This document shows positions 16,771-23,971 of a DNA stretch of 64,000 nucleotides, in pieces. Position numbers and translations under genes: made by a program. A model generated the notes under the pieces. That model worked only from the letters and a program-made list of their open reading frames with translations, did no database searches and was not told the DNA's origin. This DNA comes from Bacillota bacterium (GTDB taxonomy: Bacteria; Bacillota; Clostridia; Lachnospirales; Lachnospiraceae): assembly GCA_023435895.1 (NCBI GenBank), contig JAEZLH010000009.1, positions 102,067 through 166,066 on the forward strand, in the 5' to 3' direction. The stretch's first letter is position 1, and each line of letters starts with the position of its first letter.

Positions 16771-17132
16771 TTTTTTTTAATTTCTTCAACTGTTATGGTT
16801 CGGTATCCGCTTAGTCTTTCAATTTCTCTGGATAAATCCTCTACTTCTCCGGGAAGGAGCATCTTCTTAATCAGTTCTGCCGGAGTTGCTGCATTATATT
16901 TTTCCAGCAGACCTGATTCTTTAAGGTTGGGCTCAACCGTACCTGCCAAAACAATATGTACATTCATATCATCCTTTTGACTGCTAATAATTTCAGCAGC
17001 ACGATTATAGGGCAGAGCACGTAATTTAAAGATCACATCACCCTTACAAATTTCTGATAATCTTTTCAGCCTTAATTCCTTCTCCGGTAAATCTGGAATA
17101 TTGGCATTCAATAATAAGTCTATTGTATTCAT
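16767..17132 (-). CDS. xkdN: Tail assembly chaperone, XkdN-like
   Basis: 121 residues, small and acidic/helical, starting NTIDLLLNANIPDLPEKELR and ending in EEIKKK encoded by A9 immediately before TAG. The family (PBSX XkdN, lambda gpG equivalent) coats the tape measure during tail assembly. The A9 run at 16770-16778 is the slippery site that gives the longer GT-like product. The ATG lies directly at the end of the tube gene. Confidence 0.88.
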   Translation of the reverse strand: MNTIDLLLNANIPDLPEKELRLKRLSEICKGDVIFKLRALPYNRAAEIISSQKDDMNVHIVLAGTVEPNLKESGLLEKYNAATPAELIKKMLLPGEVEDLSREIERLSGYRTITVEEIKKK

Positions 17133-17561
17133 TTATTTTACTCCTATCTTGTCCAAGAAACTAAAATCAGTAAAAGTAAAGGGAGCTTCAATGCTACCCT
17201 TTTTAGCTGTCTCCCAATCTGCCAGGGTAAGATCATCAAAGGATACATTCTTTAAAATAATACGCTCTGATCCGTAAGCATCTGGATCGGATAGTTTTGA
17301 AATCACTGTAAATCGGGGATCATGACCCTTTTTTGTCTTGTCTCCTATTGCGATTGCCATTCGACTGTTGACCTTATGAAGTTTAAGGGAGCCAGTGCAT
17401 TTTACTGATACTACTTTTGAATCTTCTGCCATCTGACCGCATAAATTTACTGCTTCTTTGGTCATTGCCATCTTTGCCTGCATACCAAAGCATTCTCCTA
17501 CATGTTCTCCGTTAAGCCATACCTCGCCCCATGTTCCACTAATCACTCTATTTCCTGTCAT
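17133..17561 (-). CDS. xkdM: Tail tube protein, XkdM-like
   Basis: 142 residues with the tail tube family (DUF2001) pattern: NRVISGTWGEVWLNGEHV at the N-terminus and DPDAYGSERIILKNVSFDD in the C-terminal half, ending in FTFTDFSFLD. Hexameric rings of this protein stack inside the sheath. The gene lies 12 nt after the sheath gene, with AAGGAGG ahead of the ATG. Confidence 0.92.
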   Translation of the reverse strand: MTGNRVISGTWGEVWLNGEHVGECFGMQAKMAMTKEAVNLCGQMAEDSKVVSVKCTGSLKLHKVNSRMAIAIGDKTKKGHDPRFTVISKLSDPDAYGSERIILKNVSFDDLTLADWETAKKGSIEAPFTFTDFSFLDKIGVK

Positions 17562-17573
17562 GTCAAATCCTCC

Positions 17574-18638
17574 TTATATTGTGATATTGAGGTTGATATC
17601 CTCAATTGCATCAAGTAACTTAATCTGTGCCTTTAGGAATACTTTATCCCCTGTTACGGCGCTTCTGATCTCCTGTTCAGCCATATCGGATGTGTCAATT
17701 CCAACACTCTGTAAATATGCTTCCTGAGCATCAAGATCAATTTCAACAACGCTGGTATCTCTTTCAAGAAGCCCATTGTCTTCCAGTCCGGTAAAATATC
17801 CTTTAATTGCTGAAATCAGCACACATTTGTTATCATAGCTGTTCGAATATTTCCCAATATAATTGTCTTCAACTGCTTCCTTGATATCCTTTCTAATCAT
17901 ATCCACTGTTTCAACGATTTTGATTTTCTTGAATGCCTCACCCTTATCCTGTGTTATCGTTCGCAATGAATTAATACCACGACCCACTTTTACCTTCTCC
18001 CCATCATAGAAGATGATAAATTCTCCCGCGTCAATCGCATCATCCATCTGTCCTTTCGTAAGTCTGCTTACATCTGAAACTTCTGGAAGCAAGGCATACG
18101 TACATGAAATTGTCATTGGAGTACCAGCGATTAGACCGGCAATTCTTGAACAGTAAGCTGCTGCGTCATATTCTGCTGCTCCAACCTTAATTCCGGTTGT
18201 TGTAAAATTGATAACTGCTTCACTATCCGCATTCGTATCAGGTAAAATTACCTTCGGTTTAAAACCGTCTGTTCTTTGGGTTTTAATCCAATTTACAACC
18301 TCCAAACATTCATCAGCGGTAATATCAAGAGGTCCTGCCAAATAATCAAAGGACTGAGTCTCCAGATAGGTGAGTGCTTCACCAAGATTCTCCGCATTGT
18401 TAGGTAATACATAAACGATTACCTTTCTTGGTGGGGTAACATATCCGATAAAAGCTCTTTCGATATATGCCTTATTTTCAACACCTAATTCGCTTGGAAT
18501 CTGAGTATTACTGGTAAGGATAACTCCTCCATTTTCATTTGCATCGCGTAAGATAAGTGCTACAATCCCTTTTTCTGATCTTGCGATTGAAGCTGCTGCC
18601 TGTGTGGAAAAAACAACGTTAATACTAGGTAACTTCAT
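17574..18638 (-). CDS. xkdK: Contractile tail sheath protein, XkdK-like
   Basis: 354 residues. The short PBSX/diffocin-type sheath is recognised by LPSINVVFSTQAAASIARSE at the N-terminus, the central AAYCSRIAGLIAGTPM, and VGRGINSLRT. Its presence shows the tail is contractile. With no capsid genes around it, the product is a particle that contracts to pierce a target membrane rather than deliver DNA. The ATG is preceded by GGAGG, 2 nt after the preceding gene. Confidence 0.94.
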   Translation of the reverse strand: MKLPSINVVFSTQAAASIARSEKGIVALILRDANENGGVILTSNTQIPSELGVENKAYIERAFIGYVTPPRKVIVYVLPNNAENLGEALTYLETQSFDYLAGPLDITADECLEVVNWIKTQRTDGFKPKVILPDTNADSEAVINFTTTGIKVGAAEYDAAAYCSRIAGLIAGTPMTISCTYALLPEVSDVSRLTKGQMDDAIDAGEFIIFYDGEKVKVGRGINSLRTITQDKGEAFKKIKIVETVDMIRKDIKEAVEDNYIGKYSNSYDNKCVLISAIKGYFTGLEDNGLLERDTSVVEIDLDAQEAYLQSVGIDTSDMAEQEIRSAVTGDKVFLKAQIKLLDAIEDINLNITI

Positions 18639-18640
18639 AA

Positions 18641-19090
18641 TTAAACCTCCTCTATTTTTGTGTTTACCGATTGCATAAAAGTTAAAATATTTTCTTGATC
18701 GGTTCGATTATCTGTATATTCAAATTGTAACTCTACATTTGTCCGATCTTCTTCCATTGTGCCGGTGATCGTCTTAATCTTAATAGCCCTATTTCCAATA
18801 CCGATATGTCCATTCGAAAATAAACTCATTACTGAATCTTGTAACTCTATGAGTACTTCCGCATTAGGAATAAAGTATTCATCTAAAGAACTATAACAGG
18901 TGACCATGTAATTAGCCGTCTTCTCAATACTCATCCTGTTAATATCTACTTGACTCACTTTTATGAGCTTTAGTAGAAACGAAGGCCTTAAGAAATCGTC
19001 CGGGCATTTATTTATATAAACAGGATGGGTAGGGAAATCATTCTCTAAGATACTCTTTACCCTATTCAATATGTCCGATTGCTTCACCAT
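18641..19090 (-). CDS. Small tail completion/terminator-like protein (DUF6838-like)
   Basis: 149 residues between the short leader genes and the sheath gene, starting KQSDILNRVKSILENDFPTHP and ending in a beta-rich half with VELQFEYTDNR. Proteins in this position in PBSX-like tails and diffocins cap or complete the tail. Family assignment is by position and general pattern, so the exact role is uncertain. A CTGGAGA-type site precedes the ATG. Confidence 0.65.
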   Translation of the reverse strand: MVKQSDILNRVKSILENDFPTHPVYINKCPDDFLRPSFLLKLIKVSQVDINRMSIEKTANYMVTCYSSLDEYFIPNAEVLIELQDSVMSLFSNGHIGIGNRAIKIKTITGTMEEDRTNVELQFEYTDNRTDQENILTFMQSVNTKIEEV

Positions 19091-19173
19091 CTCCAGTCCT
19101 CCAATTTCTTATTAGTTTTTAGTTTATTTACTAATGATTTCTTGCATTAGCTCTGTACATTTTCATTCTGTAC

Positions 19174-19257
19174 TCATTCCATATCCTTCAGGAAATGCAT
19201 TATAGGCGGTTCTGCTCTTGCCTTAACCACATTCGCTATTTCTGTCATATATGCCAA
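19174..19257 (-). CDS. 27-residue TTG-start peptide of the tail operon
   Basis: A very short frame (AYMTEIANVVKARAEPP then IMHFLKDME after the start) with a perfect AGGAGGTG ribosome site 5 nt before a TTG. A longer frame starting at 19377 is open but has no such site. Ribosome site quality and the tight position before the tail genes argue that it is translated. I do not recognise a function. Confidence 0.5.
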   Translation of the reverse strand: MAYMTEIANVVKARAEPPIMHFLKDME

Positions 19258-19321
19258 TTTTTCACCTCCTTTCAATATCGTGCTACCCCTGGACATTTGA
19301 AGATCAATCTTGTTCTCTCTT

Positions 19322-19534
19322 CTATTGCTCCTCAATATTGTGCCGGATTTGACACCTTCTCTTATCACAAATTTCAACTCTTATCTTGCATCGTTCATCA
19401 GGAGCAAATACTTTGTAAACAGCTCCACTCGTGGCTCTCTGTGTTATCTCTTTTCCGCATGTATGTAATACGGATAAAGGACAAGCCATGCAAATAGAAG
19501 GTTTTTTATCTGCTATTATTTTTTTGATTATCAA
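19322..19534 (-). CDS. Small Cys-rich protein with TTG start
   Basis: 70 residues from a TTG that has GGAGGTG 7 nt upstream. It has six Cys in the patterns SICMACPLSVLHTCG, DERCKIRVEICDKRRC, which could bind a metal ion. It is the first gene of the tail transcript after the leader hairpin. No function recognised. Confidence 0.5.
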   Translation of the reverse strand: MIIKKIIADKKPSICMACPLSVLHTCGKEITQRATSGAVYKVFAPDERCKIRVEICDKRRCQIRHNIEEQ

Positions 19535-19559
19535 TTTCTTCACCTCCGAATATAAAAAC

Positions 19560-19579
19560 AGCACCGGTTAACCGATGCT
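19560..19579 (-). terminator. Hairpin with T-run just before the tail operon
   Basis: AGCATCGGTTAACCGGTGCT folds into a 9- to 10-bp stem followed by GTTTTTATA on the minus strand. It resembles a weak terminator lying about 25 nt ahead of the first tail gene, so read-through may need help from the late regulator. Confidence 0.45.
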
Positions 19580-19676
19580 AATCTGTTTGAAGCATTCCTA
19601 TTAAAGTAAAATATAAAATATAATTACATCATTGTTGTTCCTCTTCTTTCGTCTCATTTGATCCTCTGAATACACC

Positions 19677-19704
19677 GAGGCACCCAGCCGAAACCGGATG
19701 CCTC
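19677..19704 (-). other. Leader hairpin upstream of the tail operon
   Basis: GAGGCATCC and GGGTGCCTC form a stable stem with a short loop and no T-run. It lies in the 280-nt stretch between the late regulator and the first tail gene, which otherwise shows no clear -35/-10 pair. It may be an RNA control or mRNA end structure. Confidence 0.35.
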
Positions 19705-19815
19705 ATCAAAAAGGTCAAATATTCAAATAATTTGAGTAAGTTTTATTTATCCTTCATACTCAGTAACTCCTTTGGATTGTTTCTTTGTAACTTTCCTGTA
19801 TACACTCTATCATGA

Positions 19816-20253
19816 TTATAGTGTGCAATTCAATGCAATGTTTTTTATGATTAAATGTGCCAATGCCTTATCATGCAAATAATGTGTTTGCCTCCAGCTA
19901 TAATCGATATCCTCACATATTTCATCCCATGTCTTAAATTCAATATATCTTTTCCTCAGAATACTGCTTTCAATTCCATCTTCTATGTCCGCTATTATAT
20001 TTTCGATTTCAATCTTTTTCCTTAGGCATTCCGACCGTTTATTTACAATTTTGGTAAATATAATTTCAATCTGTACCATGATATCTGACAAATCACTTTG
20101 TCTCCTCGCTGTCGGCATATCCGATAACTTCTGAACTTTAGCAGACTGCTTTACTTCCCGTAATGATTGTAACTGCTCTTCCAAGGATTTTAGTTTTATA
20201 CATAGATTTTTATAACTATTAAGATATTCTTTTTTAAGTTCACTATCTGCCAT
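19816..20253 (-). CDS. Sigma-region-4-like late regulator (ArpU/RinA/DUF1492 type)
   Basis: 145 residues from the chosen ATG (GGAGGG 9-10 nt upstream; a GTG lies 18 nt higher). Residues 1-95 form a long charged coiled coil; residues about 95-140 form a helix-turn-helix of sigma region 4 type (SILRKRYIEFKTWDEICED, then SWRQTHYLHDKAL). Such proteins drive late genes in Gram-positive phages. It is placed directly in front of the tail operon and behind a LexA-like box, so it probably couples DNA damage to tail expression. Confidence 0.75.
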   Translation of the reverse strand: MADSELKKEYLNSYKNLCIKLKSLEEQLQSLREVKQSAKVQKLSDMPTARRQSDLSDIMVQIEIIFTKIVNKRSECLRKKIEIENIIADIEDGIESSILRKRYIEFKTWDEICEDIDYSWRQTHYLHDKALAHLIIKNIALNCTL

Positions 20254-20429
20254 GTGATCACGTCCCTCCACTACCCGATTTTATTTACACTGTATTATTA
20301 TTTTGTAAGTCTGCTATAATGATTTAATTCCTTATAGAGACTCTTTTCTATTAAGACTAATTGAAAGTAACAAAAACTTTCACCTACTTGATTGACTTAC
20401 TTTTACAAATATGTTAATATAACAAAATA

Positions 20430-20443
20430 CAAACATATGTTCT
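20430..20443. promoter_or_regulatory. Candidate LexA (SOS) box
   Basis: On the minus strand AGAACATATGTTTG matches the Bacillus-type SOS consensus CGAACRNRYGTTYG at 13 of 14 positions. A possible -10 (TATATT, 20416-20421) lies just downstream, so bound LexA would block the promoter of the late regulator. The match is seen; binding is inferred. Confidence 0.55.
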
Positions 20444-20457
20444 CCATATATGATTAC

Positions 20458-20661
20458 CTAATATCTAGAGAATAAATAATCATATTCAAACTCTGGGAAG
20501 AATATTTTTTTGATTTTTGCTGCTTCATCAAATGTAAACCCTGAAGCAACGCTGCCGTTAAGCTTATCACTTATTGTAGCTTGTCTGCATTCAAGCAAAC
20601 CTGCTAACTGTATACCGGTCACTCCTTTCTCTTTCATAAGCTTAATCAAATTAATATACAT
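20458..20661 (-). CDS. Small HTH protein, Cro-like
   Basis: 67 residues consisting of a single helix-turn-helix (GVTGIQLAGLLECRQATISD) with a short C-terminal tail. It is divergent from the repressor gene and driven by the promoter at 20713-20742. By position it would be the Cro-like or antirepressor arm of the switch. Confidence 0.75.
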   Translation of the reverse strand: MYINLIKLMKEKGVTGIQLAGLLECRQATISDKLNGSVASGFTFDEAAKIKKIFFPEFEYDYLFSRY

Positions 20662-20692
20662 ACTACTATCCCGCCTCTCTTATTAATTCGTT

Positions 20693-20785
20693 ATTCCGTA
20701 TTTCATGAGGCTATTATATACCTTATGCCGAATTATTGTCAATTCATTAATACTGATTTTCGAATTATTACGTACTTCCGTATTT
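20693..20785. promoter_or_regulatory. Candidate operators between divergent regulator genes
   Basis: Two kinds of direct repeat lie in the 190-bp divergent region: TTCCGTATTT at 20694-20703 and 20776-20785, and CGAATTATT at about 20729-20738 and 20761-20769. One of each kind overlaps or borders each promoter. This is the layout expected for repressor/Cro operators. Confidence 0.5.
20713..20742 (-). promoter_or_regulatory. Promoter of the Cro-like gene
   Basis: Read on the minus strand: consensus -35 TTGACA (20737-20742), an 18-bp spacer and consensus -10 TATAAT (20713-20718). Transcription would start near 20706, 45 nt before the ATG. Confidence 0.8.
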
Positions 20786-20790
20786 TTTTA

Positions 20791-20819
20791 TTTACACAAT
20801 TCGATATATAGTATATAAT
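20791..20819 (+). promoter_or_regulatory. Promoter of the repressor-protease pair
   Basis: -35 TTTACA (20791-20796), 17-bp spacer, -10 TATAAT (20814-20819), about 30 nt before the repressor start. Confidence 0.8.
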
Positions 20820-20848
20820 AACAAAAAAGATATTGAGGTGTGATGGTT

Positions 20849-21175
20849 ATGGAGAAAGCTAAGATATTAGAACTATTGATTAAAGAGCAGGGATATAATT
20901 TAAAATCATTTGCAGAAAAATGCGGCATTCCATATACTACTCTATATGGAATTATTAAGAATGGTGTAGGACGTGCATCCATGGACAATATACTGACTAT
21001 ATGTAAATACTTGGGTGTTCAGGTAGAAGAACTGGAAGAAATGGCTGCTGGAGCTCCCAAAGAAAAGTTTGAACCAACATATGAAGATATCAAATCATTA
21101 GTAGCAAGAAATGGTAAACATCTTACCTTAGAACAAAAACAAGATATTATAAAAACGTTACTCTCTGATGATTAA
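20849..21175 (+). CDS. XRE-family repressor (ImmR-like)
   Basis: 108 residues from the chosen ATG (GAGGTG 8 nt upstream; a GTG at 20840 and ATG at 20843 are poorer). Residues about 5-65 form an XRE helix-turn-helix (NLKSFAEKCGIPYTTLYGII); the rest is a short tail that may hold the protease-sensitive site. Its stop overlaps the next gene's start region, so repressor and protease are cotranscribed. It probably keeps the tail genes off, as in ImmR of ICEBs1-type elements. Confidence 0.85.
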   Translation: MEKAKILELLIKEQGYNLKSFAEKCGIPYTTLYGIIKNGVGRASMDNILTICKYLGVQVEELEEMAAGAPKEKFEPTYEDIKSLVARNGKHLTLEQKQDIIKTLLSDD

Positions 21176-21188
21176 GAGGTGTTTAATT

Positions 21189-21884
21189 TTGGAATATAGT
21201 TTTATTAATGAGAAAATATTAGAGTTATTCACACAGTTAAATATTAAATCTTTTCCTTTGAATTGTGAATACATAGTCAAAGAATTGGGTTATAACTTAT
21301 ATAAATACTCAGAATTATCAGAAGAAAAGCGCATCCGATGTCTGATGGTCAGTGACGAATCCCTAAAATTGCACTATAATATATATTATAATGATAATAT
21401 GTTAGTATCTCGTATTCGCTTTTCCATCGCACATGAACTTGGTCATATTGTTCTTAACCACGGAGATTATTTAGATTCAGAGAAAGAAAAGGAAGCAAAT
21501 TATTTTGCAAGCAATCTTATAGCTCCGCGAATTGCCATTCACTATGCCAAATGTAAAAATCATATTGATGTTTCAAAATTATTCAATTTATCACAAGAAG
21601 CAGCTCAGTATGCTTTTAACGACTATAAAAGATGGTATCGTAAAACAGTATATAACAAAATGAATGTTTATGATAAAGAAATGTATCGTCATTTCTATAG
21701 CATACAAGCAAATTGCTTTGTTTATAATGTAAAAATTTGTGCAAATTGCGGTTCTGAAATCCTAAATTCCACCCAAGCAATATGCTCACAATGTGATCGC
21801 TCACATTATGAGTTTGTTTCAGGCGAAGATGCTGAATCAGACTTTATGATTGCCGAAAGCCAATGGCTATATGGTGGAATATAA
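21189..21884 (+). CDS. ImmA/IrrE-family metalloprotease with C-terminal zinc ribbon
   Basis: 231 residues from a TTG at 21189 chosen for the AAGAGGTG 7 nt upstream; an ATG at 21168 is also open. The zinc protease motif is HELGH (residues 82-86 of the chosen frame) with a distal Glu in EKEANYFASNLIAP. The C-terminal part has CANCG and CSQC, a zinc ribbon not found in the basic ImmA fold. ImmA-type enzymes cut the ImmR-type repressor to trigger induction. The repressor gene directly upstream supports this partnership. Confidence 0.88.
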   Translation: MEYSFINEKILELFTQLNIKSFPLNCEYIVKELGYNLYKYSELSEEKRIRCLMVSDESLKLHYNIYYNDNMLVSRIRFSIAHELGHIVLNHGDYLDSEKEKEANYFASNLIAPRIAIHYAKCKNHIDVSKLFNLSQEAAQYAFNDYKRWYRKTVYNKMNVYDKEMYRHFYSIQANCFVYNVKICANCGSEILNSTQAICSQCDRSHYEFVSGEDAESDFMIAESQWLYGGI

Positions 21885-21976
21885 AAGTAAGAAAGCTAGT
21901 TACCCAAAGTGAATCCTTAGTTGAATTACTTACAAGATCGGCAGAATCTTGAACCAGCTTCCCTACCCATAGTCAC

Positions 21977-22010
21977 CTCAAAAAGGGCATTAGCACATGC
22001 CCTTTTTGAG
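21977..22010. terminator. Bidirectional terminator
   Basis: Perfect 14-bp stem, CTCAAAAAGGGCAT with its complement, and a 6-nt loop. It marks the right end of the tail element and separates it from the propeller gene. Confidence 0.88.
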
Positions 22011-22053
22011 CGTAATCATTATCTTACTCTTTTTGATACATCTCTAAAATATT

Positions 22054-23868
22054 CTATCTGAATTTACTTATTTTTCGTTTCCATATCCCTCTGCCATTTG
22101 TTCCTGCCAGAATATTCTTACGGCTACTCCAAAAGGAATAAACATCAATCCCCTTCAATCCAGTATCAAACGCTATCCAGCTACTTCCGCCATTCGTCGA
22201 GCTAAATACCCCTCCGCCATAGGTTCCTGCAAAAATGGCTTTATCGCTAACCCCAATGGCATCTATATTCGTATTGGTAAGCCCCGTATTAATCTGAATC
22301 CAGCTTGAACCATGATTTGTGGTCATAAATACCCCTCCGCTGGGCGTTGCCGCATAGATATCCTTACCGCTCTTAGTTAGCGCGAATACCTGATTATTTG
22401 TTAATCCTGAATTCATCGCTATCCAGTTGGAGCCATTGTCCTCTGATAGAAATACCCCTCCGCCAAAGGTTCCGGCAAAAATAGTATCGCCGTTTACGAC
22501 AAGTGAGCTGACATAGGTATTTGCCAGTCCCGAATTAATCGATCTCCAGCCTGTACCGTTATCCGCCAGCAGAAATACCCCTCCGCCAAAGGTTCCTGCA
22601 AAGATATTCCCGCCTTTGACAGCCAATGAATAGACATATTTATTGGATAGGCCGGAATTCACCTCTCTCCAGCTTGTACCATGATCGGAAGATAGAAACA
22701 CTCCTCCACCGTTGGTTCCTGCAAAGATATTTTCATCCTGGGCGGCAAGAGTGAATACATAAGGGTTCGTTAAGCCAGAATTCACCTCTCTCCAACTATC
22801 GCCATCATCATCAGATAGAAATATACCTGCTCCACTGGTTCCAGCATAAATAGTTTTATCGTTCCTGGCAAAAGCACCGACATGTGTATTGATTAAACCG
22901 GCGTTGATTGCCTGAAAGTTGGTACCATGATTGCCGGAATAATAAATACCGCCACCATTTGTTCCTACAAATAGAGCATCTTTATAAATAGCCAGTGAAT
23001 AGATAAAAGTATTGGTGAGCCCCATAGCAGCTCTATTCCAGGTTAACCCTCTATTATCTGATACATACACGCCATCTTCTGTTCCGGCATACATAAAATC
23101 ATCACTTGTAGCAATGGAGTATACATAATTGTTCATCAGACCCGAGTTAATTCCAACCCAACTCATGCCATTGTTATCAGAACGAAAAATGCCTCCTCCA
23201 TAAGTGCCTGCATAGAGTACTTTGCCGTTCCTGACAAGGGAATTAATTTGGGTATTACTTAAACCTGAATTAACCAGATTCCAGTGATCACCGTTATCCT
23301 CAGACAGATAAACGCCACCCTCGGTTGCTATGAAAATATTTGTTCCATCGATAACAAGAGAATTGACATTCGAGGAGGCTAGACCTATATTGACAGCCTT
23401 CCAGGTAAATCCATTGTCTGTGGATCGGAATACACCGCTGGTGGTTCCTGCGAAGATCTTCTCACCATTGATGGCAATAGAAAGCACAATTGTATTCGTC
23501 AACTCTGAATCTATCAGCCTCCAACTATCCCCATGATTAGTTGAAAGAAAGATACCGCCATTCGTACCTGCAAAAATGTTACTTCCACTAATCGCCAGCG
23601 AATAGACGTTTTTGCTTGTTAATCCCGTATTTACATCTCTCCAGCTTACACCTTTATCCGCAGAAAAAAAGATACCACCACTCTCGGTTCCGGTAAAAAT
23701 ATTTTCACCCTCAATTGCAAAACAGTGGATATAGCCGCCATAAGGACCATCGGTCTGAACCCAGGGCATTGATGGCTTATCCGATATAAACAGAAAAAAA
23801 ATGATAAAAAGGAAAGGTATAAGTAATAACAAGAATGTCAGCGGTCTAGATTGGTTTCTCCTCATCAT
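22054..23868 (-). CDS. Membrane-anchored 14-repeat beta-propeller (BNR/Asp-box type)
   Basis: 604 residues. A single hydrophobic segment near residues 12-29 acts as signal anchor or signal peptide. The rest consists of 14 repeats of about 41 residues with the pattern IFAGTxGGGVFLSxDxGxSWxxxNSGLTN, each with an Asp-box-like SxDxGxSW. Fourteen blades fit two seven-bladed propellers in tandem, as in GH74 xyloglucanases and sortilin-like proteins, but I see no GH74 catalytic pair with confidence. It is likely an extracellular binding or glycan-active protein. The repeats are diverged, especially in the N-terminal half. Confidence 0.78.
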   Translation of the reverse strand: MMRRNQSRPLTFLLLLIPFLFIIFFLFISDKPSMPWVQTDGPYGGYIHCFAIEGENIFTGTESGGIFFSADKGVSWRDVNTGLTSKNVYSLAISGSNIFAGTNGGIFLSTNHGDSWRLIDSELTNTIVLSIAINGEKIFAGTTSGVFRSTDNGFTWKAVNIGLASSNVNSLVIDGTNIFIATEGGVYLSEDNGDHWNLVNSGLSNTQINSLVRNGKVLYAGTYGGGIFRSDNNGMSWVGINSGLMNNYVYSIATSDDFMYAGTEDGVYVSDNRGLTWNRAAMGLTNTFIYSLAIYKDALFVGTNGGGIYYSGNHGTNFQAINAGLINTHVGAFARNDKTIYAGTSGAGIFLSDDDGDSWREVNSGLTNPYVFTLAAQDENIFAGTNGGGVFLSSDHGTSWREVNSGLSNKYVYSLAVKGGNIFAGTFGGGVFLLADNGTGWRSINSGLANTYVSSLVVNGDTIFAGTFGGGVFLSEDNGSNWIAMNSGLTNNQVFALTKSGKDIYAATPSGGVFMTTNHGSSWIQINTGLTNTNIDAIGVSDKAIFAGTYGGGVFSSTNGGSSWIAFDTGLKGIDVYSFWSSRKNILAGTNGRGIWKRKISKFR

Positions 23869-23971
23869 GATTTCCTCCCGTAAATCAATCCTCTATTGTA
23901 ATTTGCCCAAAACGAACTAACAAATAACAGCCGCCCGCATTTGATACAGGCGGCTGTTACGATCATATTAT

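Noticed and set aside
4597..21884. Intact prophage
   Set aside because: No integrase, attachment repeats, replication, packaging or capsid genes were found in the region.
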